This document shows positions 8,534 to 17,255 of a DNA stretch of 26,314 nt, one piece after another (positions within the stretch are counted from its first letter, which is position 1; each line of letters begins with the position of its first letter). The notes under the pieces are model-generated. The model saw only the letters and a list, made by a program, of their open reading frames with translations, was not told the DNA's origin and made no database searches. This stretch comes from Isotricha intestinalis (lineage: Eukaryota; Ciliophora; Litostomatea; Vestibuliferida; Isotrichidae), in contig JAJJLU010000628.1 of NCBI GenBank assembly GCA_023807065.1, positions 1 through 26,314 of the forward strand, read 5' to 3'. The translations under genes and the position numbers were made by a program.

Positions 8534-8632
8534 TTTTTACTATATTATATTTTCAATTTTACATATAACACTTTCCTCAAAAAATTTCAATCAAAAAATT
8601 AAAATAATTTTTATATAACTTAAAATATAAAA
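8534..8632. promoter_or_regulatory. Bidirectional promoter region
   Basis: Only 99 bases separate the ATG of the B-box gene (minus) from the ATG of the dynein light chain gene (plus). Both 5' untranslated regions and both promoters must fit here, so joint regulation is plausible. No specific element can be named. Confidence 0.5.
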
Positions 8633-8977
8633 ATGGGAGAAGATGGTGATTTCGAAGAAGATTTAATTAAAAAAGTAATATTAGATGTTATTGAAGCAGA
8701 TTGTCAAGCAGAAAAAAATTTAAATGTAACTCAATTTAGAGAATTTACAAGAACTATAATAGATGATTTATATCGAGAATTACATAAATTAAAAAAAATG
8801 TTTAAATATTCTGTTACGGTTCTACTTCAACAAAAAGTTGGAGCGGCTTTAAATTATGGAAGTGCAATGTATGTTGATAATACTGCTGATGGCCAAGTTA
8901 CGCATTTTTATAATGATAGTAAATATTATGATTTGGTTATTTCAATTGCAGGATATAAAATTACTCAAAAATCTTAA
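8633..8977 (+). CDS. Tctex-type dynein light chain
   Basis: 114 residues, the usual length of the DYNLT (Tctex1) family, from ATG at 8633 to TAA. Two N-terminal helices (residues about 8-55) precede the family's beta core: FKYSVTVLLQQKVGAALNYG, then DNTADGQVTHFYND, then YYDLVISIAGY, aligning with the K-Y-x-V-T, G-A-G-L, D-G and C-I-V-S-x-F-G-L blocks. These light chains dimerise and bind dynein intermediate chains in cytoplasmic or axonemal dynein, as expected in a ciliated cell. The protein ends at the family's normal end, which is good evidence that TAA is a true stop in this genome. Whether it is the cytoplasmic or axonemal member cannot be told by eye. Confidence 0.92.
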   Translation: MGEDGDFEEDLIKKVILDVIEADCQAEKNLNVTQFREFTRTIIDDLYRELHKLKKMFKYSVTVLLQQKVGAALNYGSAMYVDNTADGQVTHFYNDSKYYDLVISIAGYKITQKS

Positions 8978-9177
8978 ATATTTTGGAGTTTTTTAATTAT
9001 ATTTTTTCTTTTTGATAAAAAATAAGTAAATTCATAATTAAATTTTAAAATTATGTTAAATTTCAAATAAAAGGAATATATACAAATAATACTTTTAGAA
9101 AATAACGAATAAATTAATGAACAAAAATAATGGATAGTCATAAAAAATTTATCTTTCTTTACTTACAGTTTTATAAT

Positions 9178-10071
9178 CTAATATTGATTTTTTAATTTTT
9201 TTTGGATTTTTTCATAATTTTTATCATATTCTTTTTTAATTAAATCACCATCTGAAATAATTTCATCAAATTTTTTAAAGTTTTTTTCTTGATTTTGGGA
9301 ATCAATAAGACTTTTATAATTTTTTTTTTCATTAATATTTAAAGTTTTCATTTTTTCAATTAACACAACTGAAGAACGACTACTTTCTTTTATTTTACCA
9401 ATAATATTATCTAAATTAGAATAAAAGATTTTTTTTTTAGTTATATTAAAAGGTTTTAATTTTTCAGGTTTTAAATAATCATCTTCTTGAATAAACAGTT
9501 TTTTTTTATTACTTTTTAATTTTTTTCTAATTTTTGTAAATATATCTTTATTATGATCAGCATTTCTTTTTAAAATTATTCTATTTGTTAAAGAAGTATT
9601 TTCATCAATTTCATTTAATTGATTCAAAATATCATTTTTATCTACTTTTTCATTACCTAAATTTGGATTTGTTAAATTATATTTATAATTTCTTTTTGTT
9701 GAATTTATGCTTAATTCATTTTTTACTGATTTTAGTTTTATTTTTTTTAATTTAGATTTTATAGGATCTTCTCTTGAAGTTAAACTTTTGTTTGTTTTTT
9801 CGAAAGTACTTTTTGTTTTTTGAATAAAATGAGTGAAATTATTTTTAAAGGTTGAATTTCTTTGTCTATATTCATGAAGAATTTTTTGGGATAAATGAAT
9901 ATTTTTATTATTATTTGACAATAGTTTTTCATCTTTTAATTTTATTAGATCATTTAAAATTTCATTTGAATAATCATTTATTTTTAATCTTATTGGAGGA
10001 AGAGAATTAAAATCCTCTGGAAAAAGAAAGTTACTTTTAAATAAAGTGTCTTTGTTTCTTCTTCTTTCCAT
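9178..10071 (-). CDS. Lysine-rich protein of unknown function
   Basis: 297 residues, ATG at 10071 (MERRRNKDTLF) to TAG at 9178-9180. It is highly basic, with many K/N/S runs, and has short helical stretches near the C-terminus (KKEYDKNYEKIQKKLKNQY). No signal peptide, membrane span, cysteine pattern or known domain. Repeated basic clusters such as KSKLKKIKLKS and RKKLKSNKKK could act in nuclear import, nucleic-acid binding or microtubule binding; nothing decides between them. It has the same orientation as the coiled-coil gene upstream (end 10255), with a 183-base gap, so transcription is probably separate. Confidence 0.75.
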   Translation of the reverse strand: MERRRNKDTLFKSNFLFPEDFNSLPPIRLKINDYSNEILNDLIKLKDEKLLSNNNKNIHLSQKILHEYRQRNSTFKNNFTHFIQKTKSTFEKTNKSLTSREDPIKSKLKKIKLKSVKNELSINSTKRNYKYNLTNPNLGNEKVDKNDILNQLNEIDENTSLTNRIILKRNADHNKDIFTKIRKKLKSNKKKLFIQEDDYLKPEKLKPFNITKKKIFYSNLDNIIGKIKESSRSSVVLIEKMKTLNINEKKNYKSLIDSQNQEKNFKKFDEIISDGDLIKKEYDKNYEKIQKKLKNQY

Positions 10072-10254
10072 TTTTTTGAATGAAAATATTATATAAAGTA
10101 TTTATAAATATAAAATACATAAAAATTAAATTAAATAAAATTTTAGATTTACAAAAAAATATTTTAATCATTTGATATAAAAAACCTTAAAATAATTTAT
10201 TGATAATAAAGATTGTTTTAATTAGAAAAACCTAATAAAAATTATATAATAAAA

Positions 10255-11625
10255 TTATTCATTTAAAATCTTATTCATTAAGTTATTAATTCCTTTCATA
10301 TTTTCTTCTTCAGGATCATCTTCAGTTAAAACATTATTATAATTTAAATTATTTTCAAAATTATTATTATTATCATTATTAGTCTGAAGCTGTTTATTCC
10401 CATAAGCACTATTAATCTTAGGTAAAATTAGATTTTGACTATCATTATTTTTATTCTTTTTTTTTGCACTTTGTCTTGCAGAAAGATTATTTTGAAAATT
10501 ATTCATTCTATTTTCATATTTAATTGAATTAATGAAACTTCTTAATAAAGAAATTTCTTGTTCTTTTTCATATATTTGATTTCTTAGGTTCTTGTCTTCA
10601 ATTTGTTTTTTATTTAATTGATCTTGTAATTTACTAATTGTTTTTTTATGTTCTTCAATAACTCTTATAATAGATAAATATGATTTATCTAATTGTTTAT
10701 ATTTAATATCTTTATCTTCTATTTCAGAATTTAATTGACCAATTTCATTTTCTAAACCTTTAATTGTATTTTCTTGTTTAATATGAAAATTTTCCATTTC
10801 AATTTTATCTTTTAATAAATTATCAAATTTTTCTCTATACACCTTTAATTCTTCATCAATTGATTTAAATTTTTCATTTTCTTCCTGTAAACCTTCTATT
10901 TTTTTTTGTAATTGTTCATTAATTTGTAATGAATTTTTTAATAATTTTGTTTTTGATTCTAATTTACCGTAAATATCTTTTTCTAACCTTTCGTTTAATT
11001 GCAATACACTTTGCTTTAAATTTGATAGTTTTTGATTTAATTTCTTATTTTCTTCTTCTAATGATTTATTTTTATTTATTAAATCTTCTTTTGAAATATT
11101 ATCATCATTACTTTCATATTTTGATAATTTTTGTTTATTATTTTCATTTTCTTCATTTAAAATTTTAATTTGTTCTTCCATTTTTAAATTATTTTCTTTT
11201 AAAGATAAAATTTCATTTTTTAAAGAATTTATTTCTTCATTTTCTTTATTTTCAATATTTTCATTATTAATAATATTTTCATCTTCTTTTTTTTCTTCTT
11301 CATTTTTTCCCAAATCTTCTTCCTTTTCTTCTTCATTTTTTTCTAAATCTTTTTTTTTTTCTTCATTTAATTCTTCTTTATTTTCTTTTTCATTATCATC
11401 ATTTACCTCATTTATTTCAGTATCACCTAAGGGATTTAAATCATTATCATTTAATAATTCTTTATTTTTTTCATTATTTTTTTCTCCATCTTCTTCTTTT
11501 TCTATAGGCTTATCAATATTTTCATTATTTTTTTCTTCTTCATTATTTATATTTTGAAGATTTTGATCTTCTAGTTTATCATTTTCCTAAATGAAAATAT
11601 TAAAAAAAATAATTAATAATACCAT
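10255..11625 (-). CDS. Acidic coiled-coil protein, two exons
   Basis: The spliced product is 444 residues: exon 1 is only the ATG at 11625-11623, a 36-nt intron follows, and exon 2 runs 11586-10255. The long frame continues upstream well past the TTG at 11313, which is an internal Leu, until it meets the intron acceptor. Residues 1-115 are Glu/Asn/Lys-rich and acidic. About 120-360 is a long heptad-patterned coiled coil (LKNEILSLKENNLKMEEQIK, later KTISKLQDQLNKKQ). The tail (360-444) is Asn/Ser-rich, with LPKINSAYGNKQ and an acidic end. This suggests a structural or cytoskeletal role, for example at basal bodies or the cortex (inferred). No known family can be assigned. Confidence 0.8.
11587..11622 (-). 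other. 36-nt spliceosomal intron directly after the start codon
   Basis: On the minus strand the sequence reads ATG, then GTATTATTAATT... through a T-rich stretch to ...TTTTCATTTAG, then GAAAATGAT, which begins the long open frame. GT and AG ends, a T-rich run before AG and an A/T-only interior except the ends and one C all fit a small ciliate intron. Its length is a multiple of three, but the acceptor TAG is itself an in-frame stop, so retention would end translation after 12 codons. Confidence 0.75.
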
Positions 11626-12412
11626 TTTTTATTTCAGTTTTATTTTATTTATTTTTTTATTTTTTAATTATATATTTTTTAAGCATATAACAGAGGTATA
11701 TAATTAATAATTGAGTTAAATTAACTTAATTTTTATAAAAGTTTTGAAATGATAAATCAATACCTTTATAAATTTAAATTTACTTTAAAATTATCCAAAA
11801 AATTTAATCTATTCACCCATATTTTTTCCTGAATTCTTCACTAAAATCTTTTTATCTAAACTAGATTAATTTCATTAATTTAATTGATTCAATTAATATT
11901 TGAGTTATATTTTTATGATTGGTCATAATCATTTTTTCATTGTTTTATCTTTTGCTTTTGTTTTACAATAACTAACTCTTTTAATTTAATCTATTAAAAT
12001 ATTCATTATCAATTAAATTAATAATTGATTGTTCAATTTAAATTTATTAAATTTTTTAAATAAATGATAACTTAGAATTCAGAGTTAATTGCTAAAACTT
12101 ATTTTCAATTACTCAAAATAGAATGAAAAGTTCATTATTTAATATTTTTTATATATGTTTTTTTTCCAATTAATTCATTTCTTATTTAATAAATTATCAT
12201 TAATTTCAGAAAAATAAATATAAAGATTGGCATAATATAATATTTTTAAAAATATAAACATTGTTTAATTTCTTCAATCAAATTCATAATTACATAATTT
12301 GGAAATTATAAAATAAAAAATTATAATTTTCCATGTTAATTTTGTTAAACAAATGATTCAATTTATTATCTAATTCTTCAAAATAATATCTTTTTTATCA
12401 TAAATTTTAATT
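11626..12412. other. Gene-poor spacer with scattered decayed-looking minus-strand frames
   Basis: No intact gene. Minus-strand pieces such as YYFEELDNKLNHLFNK (near 12380-12330), NLIEEIKQCLYF, MTNHKNITQILIESIKLMK and SEEFRKKYG occur in different frames separated by stops. They could continue the small frame at 12413-12583 as a decayed gene. Each piece alone is within what A+T-rich noncoding DNA gives by chance. No RNA gene, tandem repeat or transposon end seen. Confidence 0.35.
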
Positions 12413-12583
12413 CTATTGGTCTCTCTGAAATTTATTCACCTCATTTTTGTGAGTTATGAAGAAATAATTCATTTTATTCTCTAAGTATTCATTTATTATT
12501 AATAAATTAATAACAATAATAATTAATACTATTTCATTTGATTTTATTCTCCAATCATAAATATAATTGTTTTCTAATTTCAT
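12413..12583 (-). CDS. Possible small membrane ORF or start of a decayed gene
   Basis: ATG at 12583 opens 56 codons to TAG at 12413-12415. The product starts MKLENNYIYDWRIKSNEIVL and contains a hydrophobic run of about 14 residues (residues 18-31), then a charged C-terminal half (THKNEVNKFQRDQ). It includes Trp, Asp, His and Gln codons less usual in A+T noise. Past the TAG the same frame still looks coding (KRYYFEELDNKL) after three more stops, so this may be the head of a pseudogene and not a gene of its own. Not recognised. Confidence 0.3.
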   Translation of the reverse strand: MKLENNYIYDWRIKSNEIVLIIIVINLLIINEYLENKMNYFFITHKNEVNKFQRDQ

Positions 12584-12716
12584 GCAAAAAAAATAAAATA
12601 AAAAAAATCTAAAAATCCTAAAAAAAAATAAAACTTAAAAAAAAAATCTTAAAAATTTATATCCAAGTTCAAAAAACTAAAAATAAAAAACTAAATAATT
12701 CACCCTAAATTTCTTT

Positions 12717-13169
12717 TTAATCATCTTTTAGAATGACATCAAGAAAATTACATAATTCAGCATCGAATTTGAATTTAGTGGCTAATTTTTGGCATAATTC
12801 TTTAGCTTTTTTTTTAGCAGTAGTTTTAACAAATTTAACAATTTCATCTCTTACAGCTTTAGGTATTTTTTCCCAAATTTTTTTAATTGCTTCAGGAAGA
12901 TCTTTTATTCCTTGTAATTCAATATTTTCTTCAGCTAAACATCTTTTTACTTCTTTTTCTAATTCTGGATATACTCCCATTAATTTTGATACAAGAAGTA
13001 AAATATTTTTATCTTGTGTGAATTGATTTACTGCATCAAGAATTGTTAATACATCTTTTTTGAGAACTTCACTTGAAACAAAACATTTAATCACTGGAAT
13101 TGGTTGGGCTTGTAAATCTACTTGACTAGTGGCCAATGCAAGAATTGTTAAGATAATTATTGATTTCAT
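12717..13169 (-). CDS. Small secreted alpha-helical protein with four cysteines
   Basis: 150 residues, ATG at 13169, TAA at 12717. Residues 1-16 (MKSIIILTILALATSQ) form a clear signal peptide. The mature part is almost all predicted helix, amphipathic and Lys/Glu/Leu-rich (LPEAIKKIWEKIPKAVRDEI). Cys29, Cys77, Cys126 and Cys140 could form two disulfides. The helical character recalls saposin-like or amoebapore-like secreted proteins, but the six-cysteine saposin pattern is not there, so this is only an alternative. G+C in the gene is about a quarter, above its surroundings, and codon choice is less A/T-biased, hinting at high expression. Exported or granule content is likely (inferred). No neighbour suggests a partner. 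Confidence 0.85.
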   Translation of the reverse strand: MKSIIILTILALATSQVDLQAQPIPVIKCFVSSEVLKKDVLTILDAVNQFTQDKNILLLVSKLMGVYPELEKEVKRCLAEENIELQGIKDLPEAIKKIWEKIPKAVRDEIVKFVKTTAKKKAKELCQKLATKFKFDAELCNFLDVILKDD

Positions 13170-13189
13170 TTTTTTATATATAATTTTTT

Positions 13190-13310
13190 TTTTAGGGGTT
13201 TAATAGTTTTGGAAACTCTTATTATTTTTTTTTAATTTTTTTTGGTTTTTTTTATTTTTTTTTTGGTTAAAAGGTTTTTTAGTTTTTTAAGATTAATGTT
13301 TAATTTAAGT
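13190..13310. promoter_or_regulatory. T-rich tract upstream of the secreted-protein gene
   Basis: About 120 bases of T runs on the plus strand, that is, A runs in the sense direction of the minus-strand gene starting at 13169, interrupted by GG and a few As. A matching A-rich tract (plus strand) lies beyond its stop at about 12585-12700. Such tracts probably mark the promoter or 5' leader and the 3' region. Role inferred from position only. Confidence 0.35.
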
Positions 13311-13549
13311 TGGATAGCTTATATTTTTGAATAATTATTTTATAAATTAGAAATTCTTTTTTTTTAGTTATTAATACTAATAATTGAATAGTATTATATG
13401 TAGATAAATGTATTTTTAATAATTTTTTTCTTAAGCTTTTTGATTTTCAAAAATATGTTTATATAAATAAAATATAGTTAGTTTAGTGTTTTATTGGAAA
13501 ATGAAATTGAATAATCATTTTTGATAAAATTTGTTTGAAATAAAATTAA

Positions 13550-14144
13550 TTATATGCTGATTAAAAATTTAATTAAATATCTATAACTGTCTACTCTAAA
13601 GTTTAAATTTATATTTTCCTATTATATTCTATTGTAAATTATATATAAGGGTATTTTCAAAAGAAAAATACCAAAAAGTTTATAAATTTCTTTATCAAAT
13701 TTAGTTTCATAATTTATATGCAATGGAAAATGAAAATTACTATTATATATTGATATTTCATAAAAATTTTTGAATTTAATTTTTAAAATCAATCCCTTTT
13801 TTTTCCTTAAATCATAAACTATTTTAAAAAGAATTCATAAATTGAATTTTTTATTACTATTTTCTATTAAATTATTTAAAATATTATGAGTTAATTTAAA
13901 TTTTTCAATGTAAGCTTTATCTATTTCTTTTTTAAAAAATTTTTTTTATTTCATTAAAAATAAAAGTGATTTAAAATTTTATATTAATTTTTTATCTTTC
14001 TTTTTTCAATTAATTCTATTATTTTAAATGAAAAAACTATTAAAAAAAATATTAAAATTTATTTGATGAGCAATTGAAATATATTTATATTATTAATATT
14101 AAAAATTAGAAAAAAATGTTATATTCATTATTTTTTATGTACAT
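13550..14144 (-). pseudogene. Possible decayed protein-coding gene, unknown
   Basis: One minus-strand frame keeps 36 codons (13945-13838), a TGA at 13837, then 70 codons (13834-13625), then TAA TAG, then 22 more codons to 13550. Peptides include EIDKAYIEKFKLTHNILNN, VYDLRKKKGLILK, FHFPLHINYETKFDKEIYKL and LNFRVDSYRYLIKF. G or C is commonest at first codon positions, as in coding DNA. Upstream, IVFSFKIIELIEKRKIKN continues in another frame, and an ATG at 14144 could be the old start. The stops inside the frame rule out a working product in the standard code. Chance cannot be excluded, and no family is recognised. Confidence 0.35.
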
Positions 14145-15431
14145 TTTTTATTGTTATTTATGCCCTCTTTAGTTTCTTTGTTTTTTATTTCATTTATTTT
14201 CATATTTATTTCAAGAATTTTCTATCTTCTCTTAATTTTTCTACTTTTAATTATCTTTTTTATTGTTTTTTCTTTTCTATTATTTTTTCCTTTTTTTTTA
14301 TATTATTTTTTTTTTTATTAAAATTCACTGTTTATAGCATATTTTTATTTTAAATTATAACTTTAAATTTTTATTATTTCAAAAATTTTTATGAATAAGA
14401 ACAAATCATCTTTTTCTTTTTCTCTAAAATATTTTTTTATTTAAATTTCTCCATTAATTTTCAATTTCTTCTATAAATCATTTCTCTTTAAAATATCTTT
14501 TCTTCATTATTATTATTGATAATATTATTAATTTTTTATTTAGATTAAAATTTGTTTATAAAACTATATTTAAAAATAGGAATAAATAATTGTTTTTCCA
14601 ATTGTGTTAATAATTAAAAGAATCAATAATAAAAAAAGGAAGTAAATTTTCAGAAATTATTTAAATAATGCATTGTTTTATTATTTTTTATGTATATTTA
14701 ATTAATGGAAAATTATTTCTTAAATTTTTTAAATTTTTTTTTTTTGGTTTTCGTAATTTCGAATATTTTTCTTCGTTTAGAATAATAACATTATGATTTA
14801 TGATATTTTTTATCATAATGATTAATATTATATGTATTAAAAAGTAATAAATTTTTAATTTTAATATTCTAAAGATAAGAAATTTGCATTTCATATTTTA
14901 TCTTCTTTAATTTCTTGGGATTTAATCTCTTTTTCTGATTAATATTTGATTAATTGAAACAATTAAAAATATAGAAATAAAAACAGAAAAATAAATGGAA
15001 AATTAAATTTAATTCAATTTTAAAAGGATTAAAACGATATATTTTATTTTAATTTATATAAATGTATTATTAATGTCTTATTTATAAATAAAATCATTTT
15101 AAAAGGAATTAAATATTTATTTTGTATAAACGCACAAAGAATCTAAAATAGACGAAAAAAATAATATTATTTTTCAATTAATTAAGAGAAAAGAACATGT
15201 ATAAAAATAAGCAATAAAATATTTTCTCATTCTTTTTGTCAAAAACATAAAAATTTAAAAAACAATTAATATTCTCTTAAATACTTTCAAAACAAGTATA
15301 TTTAAATATAATCTAAAACTAAAAATTAAGCTTACAAACAGTTTAAAAATCTTTTTATCAAATTTAAAAATAGCCTTTTTTAAATTATTGACTTTAGAAA
15401 ATATTAAGAAAAAATTTAATTTTCTAATAAA
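14145..15431. other. Long A+T-rich intergenic region
   Basis: Nearly 1.3 kb with no supported gene. A 68-codon minus-strand frame at 14688-14894 has composition typical of noise. Low-complexity T-rich stretches dominate 14150-14530. The last 200 bases before 15432 are A-rich on the plus strand and probably hold the promoter and leader of the kinase gene. No RNA gene or repeat array seen. Confidence 0.5.
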
Positions 15432-16520
15432 ATGTTAACAGAAAATCTAAAACCTAATGAAATTACAGAAGAAATAAAACAACATTTAGAAAAAAAATAT
15501 AATATAAAAATTAAAAAAAAATTAGGTGGGGGTACTTTTGGTGATGTGTACCACGTATTAATCAGTAATAATATTTCTTTTGCTTTAAAAATTTATAAAC
15601 CAATAAACATTTCTCCTGATGAAAATTATTCAGATGCACAAGAACAAAAAATAAAAGATGAAATTAGATTTTCTTTAAATTTAAAATCACAAAATATTAT
15701 TTTAGGATTAAAAAGTGGAGAAAATAAAATCAATAATCAAAAAGTTTTTGTTTTATTTATGGAGAAAGCCAAATTTGTTGATCTTAATTTATTTATTTAT
15801 AATTATATAAATTATAATTTTCTTGAAATAAAAAATAAAACAAATGAATTTCCCTGGTTATACAATTTTTCAGAGGAAACAATAAAATTTTTTGCATATC
15901 AAATAATCAAAATATTTGAATTTTTAGATTTAAATTTGTTAGTTCATTTTGATATAAAACCAGGAAATTTACTTTTAGGAGATAATTTTACAATAAAATT
16001 AACTGATTTCTCAGTTACAAAACAAATATTAAATAAACATAAAAAATCAATTTTACAAAATGGAACTTATCAATTTATGCCACCTGAATATTATAATAAA
16101 TCAAAAGAAGTATTAACTTCAAATGTAAGAACAATAGATTTTTTTGCATTTGGATGTATTTTATTTAGTATGATTGCTAGAAAAGATTTAATCACAGACA
16201 TTAAAGATGAAGAAGGAAAAACAATAAAAGCAAATAAAATAGATGTTATAAATTTTATAAATGAAGGGAAAAGGGTAATTAATAATTTAAATTATAGTTC
16301 TGGATTAAAAAAATTAGCCAGTGATTTAATTAATGTAAAACCAGAAAATAGACCTACAATAAAAGAATTAGTTGATAATAAATGGGTGAACGAAGATTAT
16401 GATTTAATTAAAAAAATAAAAAATATAAATTACAATCAAAATTTAAAAATTTTTATCGAATTACAAAAATGTACTTTTTGTTTAAAGGTAAATAGAAAAA
16501 GAAAAAAATTTATTTTTTAA
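15432..16520 (+). CDS. Atypical protein kinase with HFD and DFS motifs
   Basis: 362 residues, ATG at 15432, TAA. A kinase fold fills most of the protein: glycine loop GGGTFG (32-37), ATP-binding Lys53 in FALKIYK, helix-C Glu77, catalytic loop HFDIKPGN (172-179) with Asp174, Lys176 and Asn179 present, then DFS (192-194) in place of DFG, PPE (217-219) for APE, and the Asp236 and Arg307 anchors. The catalytic Asp and metal-binding Asp192 are kept, so activity is possible despite the Phe for Arg in HRD and Ser for Gly in DFG. HFDIKP-type loops occur in divergent protist kinases and resemble the H-x-D-I-K-P of Wee1. The tail has CTFC near 347-350 and is basic; AAG|GTAAAT right after it could be a splice donor, so the last 11 residues are less sure. 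Confidence 0.88.
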   Translation: MLTENLKPNEITEEIKQHLEKKYNIKIKKKLGGGTFGDVYHVLISNNISFALKIYKPINISPDENYSDAQEQKIKDEIRFSLNLKSQNIILGLKSGENKINNQKVFVLFMEKAKFVDLNLFIYNYINYNFLEIKNKTNEFPWLYNFSEETIKFFAYQIIKIFEFLDLNLLVHFDIKPGNLLLGDNFTIKLTDFSVTKQILNKHKKSILQNGTYQFMPPEYYNKSKEVLTSNVRTIDFFAFGCILFSMIARKDLITDIKDEEGKTIKANKIDVINFINEGKRVINNLNYSSGLKKLASDLINVKPENRPTIKELVDNKWVNEDYDLIKKIKNINYNQNLKIFIELQKCTFCLKVNRKRKKFIF

Positions 16521-17255
16521 ATTTATAAATTTTTAATTTATTGTAACTTCATTAAAATGGTTTTTCTAAATTATGTATCAAGGTTTTATCATTAAAATTA
16601 TTTTTTATTATTAAAAAGATTAAAGATAATTATAGGTAATTTGAATATTACTTAATTGTATCAATATATAATCAATACAAATATTGTTGTGAATTAAATA
16701 AGTTTTCTAAGAAGATATTATTTTATCAATATGTCATATCAAGTCAAAATTTATTTTTATATTTATTTTTTTAACATTTAGTAATATAAGATAAAAGATA
16801 TTATTATTTAAATAAATATTTGTAATAAAATAATAAATAAACAATATATAATTAAAAACAAGTTAAAAAAAATAATTTAATTTGTAACTTAAAGATATTA
16901 TTTAAAAGATCTATTTAAAAAATTTATTCTCAGATTAAATAAAAAATCGATAAAAATAATTATAAAAAAATAATAAGAAAATATTTTAAATGAATTAATT
17001 GTTTGTTCAACTACTAATTATCATATTCCCCAAATATAAACAAATAATTAAATCTCAATTTTATAGATTCATATTAAAAATTTAATTGATTTAAGATAAA
17101 AAACTAAAGATTTTTTATTTATTGTTTTTCTAAAATAAATTATATATATTAAAGTTAAGAAGTAATTATACTTTATTTGTGCTCTGAAAAATATGATTTG
17201 TTAAAAAATAAATATTAATTTGTTTTAATTTATTTATTCTCAATTATTATTTTAA
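16521..17255. other. Intergenic region, nothing recognised
   Basis: Spacer between two plus-strand genes, strongly A+T-rich, without a sustained frame, RNA gene or repeat. It should contain the 3' region of the kinase gene and the promoter of the phosphatase gene. Confidence 0.5.

Noticed and set aside
10929..11168. Plus-strand open frame of 79 codons
   Set aside because: Antisense shadow of the coiled-coil gene at 10255-11625.
11311..11313. TTG as start codon of the coiled-coil gene
   Set aside because: The frame stays open and coding for another 270 bases to an intron acceptor preceded by an ATG.
12733..13026. Plus-strand open frame of 97 codons
   Set aside because: Antisense of the secreted-protein gene, which has a signal peptide and coherent helices; the plus-strand product shows nothing comparable.
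14688..14894. Minus-strand open frame of 68 codons (MKCKFLIFRILKL...)
   Set aside because: Ile/Lys/Asn/Leu noise composition, little first-base G bias, no domain; frames of this length are expected by chance here.
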